24,664 nucleotides of DNA, taken from contig CAYGSA010000020.1 of NCBI GenBank assembly GCA_964352375.1, positions 1-24,664 on the forward strand, given 5' to 3'. Shown here one piece after another: positions 22,839 through 24,664 of this stretch. Position 1 is the first letter of the stretch. Each line of letters opens with the position of its first letter. The DNA comes from UBA1672 sp964352375 (GTDB lineage Bacteria; Pseudomonadota; Alphaproteobacteria; Micavibrionales; Micavibrionaceae). Position numbers and translations under genes: made by a program. The notes under the pieces are model-generated. The model had not been told where the DNA came from and ran no database searches. It saw only the letters and a program-made list of their open reading frames with translations.

Positions 22839-24194
22839 ATGGAACAAGATAAAAACCTCTCTGAAAAAAACACACTAAGCGGACGTATCGCCCGCTATGG
22901 ACGTGTGTCTGGAACGATGGCAAATCTAGCTGTAAAGCTAGCTGGAGAACGCTATTTAGGTCTAAATATTGACCGCCCAGAACACGCAGAACAACTCATG
23001 CAAGCAATGGGCAATCTCAAAGGCCCGCTCATGAAAGTCGGGCAAATCTTATCCACCATTCCTGAAGCACTGCCAAAAGAATACGCCGCAGAATTCCAGA
23101 ACTTACAGTCAAACGCCCCACCAATGGGCTGGAACTTTGTCCGCCGCCGCATGAAAACGGAGCTTGGCACAGACTGGGAAAAGAAATTCAAATCGTTTGA
23201 ACGCGAATCCGCCGCTGCCGCGAGCCTAGGCCAAGTCCACAAAGCCATATCACTCGACGGCAAAAACCTTGCTTGTAAGCTTCAATACCCAGACATGCAA
23301 TCTGCAATTGATGCGGATTTAAAGCAACTAAAGCTCATTTTTTCTCTATACGAGCGCTACGACAAAACAATAAAAACAAATCAAATCCACGGCGAACTTG
23401 CTGAACGTCTGCGTGAAGAACTTGATTACAAGCGCGAAGCCAAACACACCAAACTCTACGGCCATATGCTCAGAAAAGAAGATCATGTCCATATCCCGGA
23501 GGTCATCGATGACCTCTCAACAAACCGCCTCTTAACCACCACATGGCAAGAGGGCACTGGCATTATGAGCTTCATAGACAAAGATACTGAAACACGTAAT
23601 CAAATCGCCATGAATATGTTCCGTGCTTGGTATGTGCCACTCTACAATTACGGGATAATCCACGGTGATCCACACTTAGGGAACTACACTGTGCGTAAAG
23701 ACCTGTCCATAAATCTTCTTGATTTCGGCTGTGTACGTGTATTCCCCGTAGAGTTTGTAGGCGGCGTTATTGACCTTTACCGCGCCCTACAACGGAGCGA
23801 CAACGACCTTGCTGTTCACGCATACGAAACATGGGGCTTTAAAAACCTAAGCAAAGAACAAGTCGAAACACTAAACATCTGGGCAAGCTTCCTTTATGGC
23901 CCGATTCTAGAAGATACCGTTCGCCCAATCGGAGAAATCACCAACGGCGTTTATGGCCGCGAAACAGCAGAAAAAGTACATAAACAACTGCGCGAACTCG
24001 GCAGCATAGAAATCCCACGCGAATTCGTCTTCATGGACCGCGCAGCGCTAGGCCTAGGCTCAGTCTTCCTGCACCTCAAAGCCGAAATAAACTGGTATAG
24101 CGTCTTCAACAAGCTTATAGACGGCTTAAACATCGACAAACTGCGAATCACACAAAACGAAGCGTTAAAAAAATTCGATATACAGTCAAATTAA
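22839..24194 (+). CDS. ABC1/UbiB-family atypical kinase (AarF-like)
   Basis: A 451-residue protein of the ABC1/ADCK family, linked in bacteria and mitochondria to ubiquinone synthesis and lipid handling. All hallmarks are present: KVGQ (66-69) of the inhibitory KxGQ helix, the alanine-rich nucleotide loop AAAASLGQVH (~125-134), the ATP-anchoring lysine in ACKLQYPD (147), EELDYKREAKH, the catalytic HGDPHLGNY (~275-283), and LLDFGCVR (~293-300) with the metal-binding aspartate. Unlike E. coli UbiB, it has no C-terminal pair of membrane helices, so it resembles the soluble ADCK3/Coq8 type. It is divergent from the DotI/IcmL-like gene. A TTGACT at 22801-22806 may be its -35, but the matching -10 is poor. 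Whether it is the main UbiB cannot be told. Confidence 0.9.
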   Translation: MEQDKNLSEKNTLSGRIARYGRVSGTMANLAVKLAGERYLGLNIDRPEHAEQLMQAMGNLKGPLMKVGQILSTIPEALPKEYAAEFQNLQSNAPPMGWNFVRRRMKTELGTDWEKKFKSFERESAAAASLGQVHKAISLDGKNLACKLQYPDMQSAIDADLKQLKLIFSLYERYDKTIKTNQIHGELAERLREELDYKREAKHTKLYGHMLRKEDHVHIPEVIDDLSTNRLLTTTWQEGTGIMSFIDKDTETRNQIAMNMFRAWYVPLYNYGIIHGDPHLGNYTVRKDLSINLLDFGCVRVFPVEFVGGVIDLYRALQRSDNDLAVHAYETWGFKNLSKEQVETLNIWASFLYGPILEDTVRPIGEITNGVYGRETAEKVHKQLRELGSIEIPREFVFMDRAALGLGSVFLHLKAEINWYSVFNKLIDGLNIDKLRITQNEALKKFDIQSN

Positions 24195-24308
24195 TCCACA
24201 TATCCCCAACATATAGTGGGTAAAGCCCAATTTCCTAATATTTTATAAAGAAAATTACTCCATACTGAAAAGCGGGTTTACTTATAAATGTGCAGGAGAT
24301 TTTTAAAC

Positions 24309-24664
24309 ATGCTGAAAAGAAGCAGCACACGCGAGTCAGGAAATATTTTCTTCGTCCTGTTCGGCGCCGTCGCTGTCGTAGGGCTTCTCGGAACAACTAT
24401 TGTATCAACAATGCGCGGCCCCCTAAGCACAATGGTCGAAGTGCAAGCCCGTACACAGGCCGAAAGCGAAATGGCCATCGCATCACGCCTTGCTTTGCTC
24501 GAAGCAACAGAACTTGCCAATGACGGTGATTGTGACTCCGACGGCTTCGTCGAACCGCTTGAATATGCCGATGCAGGCGGCACGGGGCCAACAGGCGGAG
24601 GTTTTTTACCCAACGCCATCTCCTCTGCAAAAATTGACCCATGGGGAACACAATACGGTTACTG
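24309..24664 (+). CDS. pseudopilin-like membrane protein, 3' end cut off
   Basis: Partial gene: the first 118 codons are present and the frame is still open at the window edge. The ATG has AGGAG 10 bases upstream (24294-24298). The product starts MLKRSSTRESGNIFFVLFGA and continues as one hydrophobic helix to about residue 34, then an Ala/Glu-rich helix. A Cys/Asp-rich loop (GDCDSDGF) and a glycine-rich stretch follow, then KIDPWGTQYGY. The basic leader with glycine before the helix, plus DPWGxxYxY, recalls type II secretion or type IV pseudopilins. The usual phenylalanine and glutamate after the cleavage glycine are not in their standard places (GNIFFVLFG). The family is therefore uncertain. 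Confidence 0.7.
   Translation, partial: MLKRSSTRESGNIFFVLFGAVAVVGLLGTTIVSTMRGPLSTMVEVQARTQAESEMAIASRLALLEATELANDGDCDSDGFVEPLEYADAGGTGPTGGGFLPNAISSAKIDPWGTQYGY

Noticed and set aside
24217..24229. TGGG/CCCA inverted repeat after the ABC1 kinase gene as a terminator
   Set aside because: The stem is only 4 bp and no T-run follows directly.
1..24664. CRISPR array, insertion sequence, tRNA or defence island
   Set aside because: No regularly spaced repeats, transposase motifs, cloverleaf-like sequences or known defence genes were seen on either strand.

Overview
The window looks like alphaproteobacterial chromosome of modest GC content. Three things support this: a GapR/DUF2312 nucleoid protein; the hemC-hemD-mitofilin-hemY cluster set divergently against tsaD-gpsA, an arrangement common in Alphaproteobacteria; and many short overlaps between genes of one operon. 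I cannot fix the order or family. The first 44 bases are the 5' end of a 16S rRNA gene on the minus strand, followed outward by a long rrn leader and promoter region.

Layout. (1) 1-486: 16S start, structured leader, and two candidate rrn promoters read on the minus strand. (2) 799-2457: a Na/Pi cotransporter with a PhoU-like tail. (3) 2546-10510: a surface polysaccharide locus in two convergent arms. The plus arm holds a multi-SLBB outer-membrane export protein and a WcaE-like GT2. The minus arm holds an unknown secreted coiled-coil protein, an O-antigen ligase/polymerase, a GT4, a Wzz-like protein and a WaaE-like GT2. No priming transferase or Wzx flippase is present, so the pathway is incomplete here. 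(4) 10694-12221: an unknown protein with a charged/glycine linker, a strong hairpin terminator, and a rhomboid protease. (5) 12243-16782 (minus): hemC, hemD, a mitofilin/Mic60-like membrane protein with an N-terminal helix-turn-helix, and hemY. (6) 16808-21040 (plus): tsaD, gpsA, acs and a double-CDGSH iron-sulfur protein, coupled by ATGA or near-zero spacing. (7) 21098-24664: an AT-rich unknown gene meeting gapR tail to tail, a secreted DotI/IcmL-like protein, an ABC1/UbiB-family kinase, and the start of a pseudopilin-like gene cut by the window edge.

How they fit. The polysaccharide genes would polymerise, length-control and export or ligate a glycan. The minus-strand heme cluster makes uroporphyrinogen III and pairs this with envelope proteins of the HemY/mitofilin type. 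The plus operon combines tRNA t6A modification, phospholipid precursor supply and acetate activation. The least ordinary items are the HTH-transmembrane-mitofilin fusion, the orphan secreted DotI/IcmL domain, the palindrome-studded rrn leader, and a terminator hairpin that overlaps a good Shine-Dalgarno plus GTG before the rhomboid gene. I saw no CRISPR array, insertion sequence, tRNA or obvious defence system. All family calls were made by eye from motifs; none was checked against a database.
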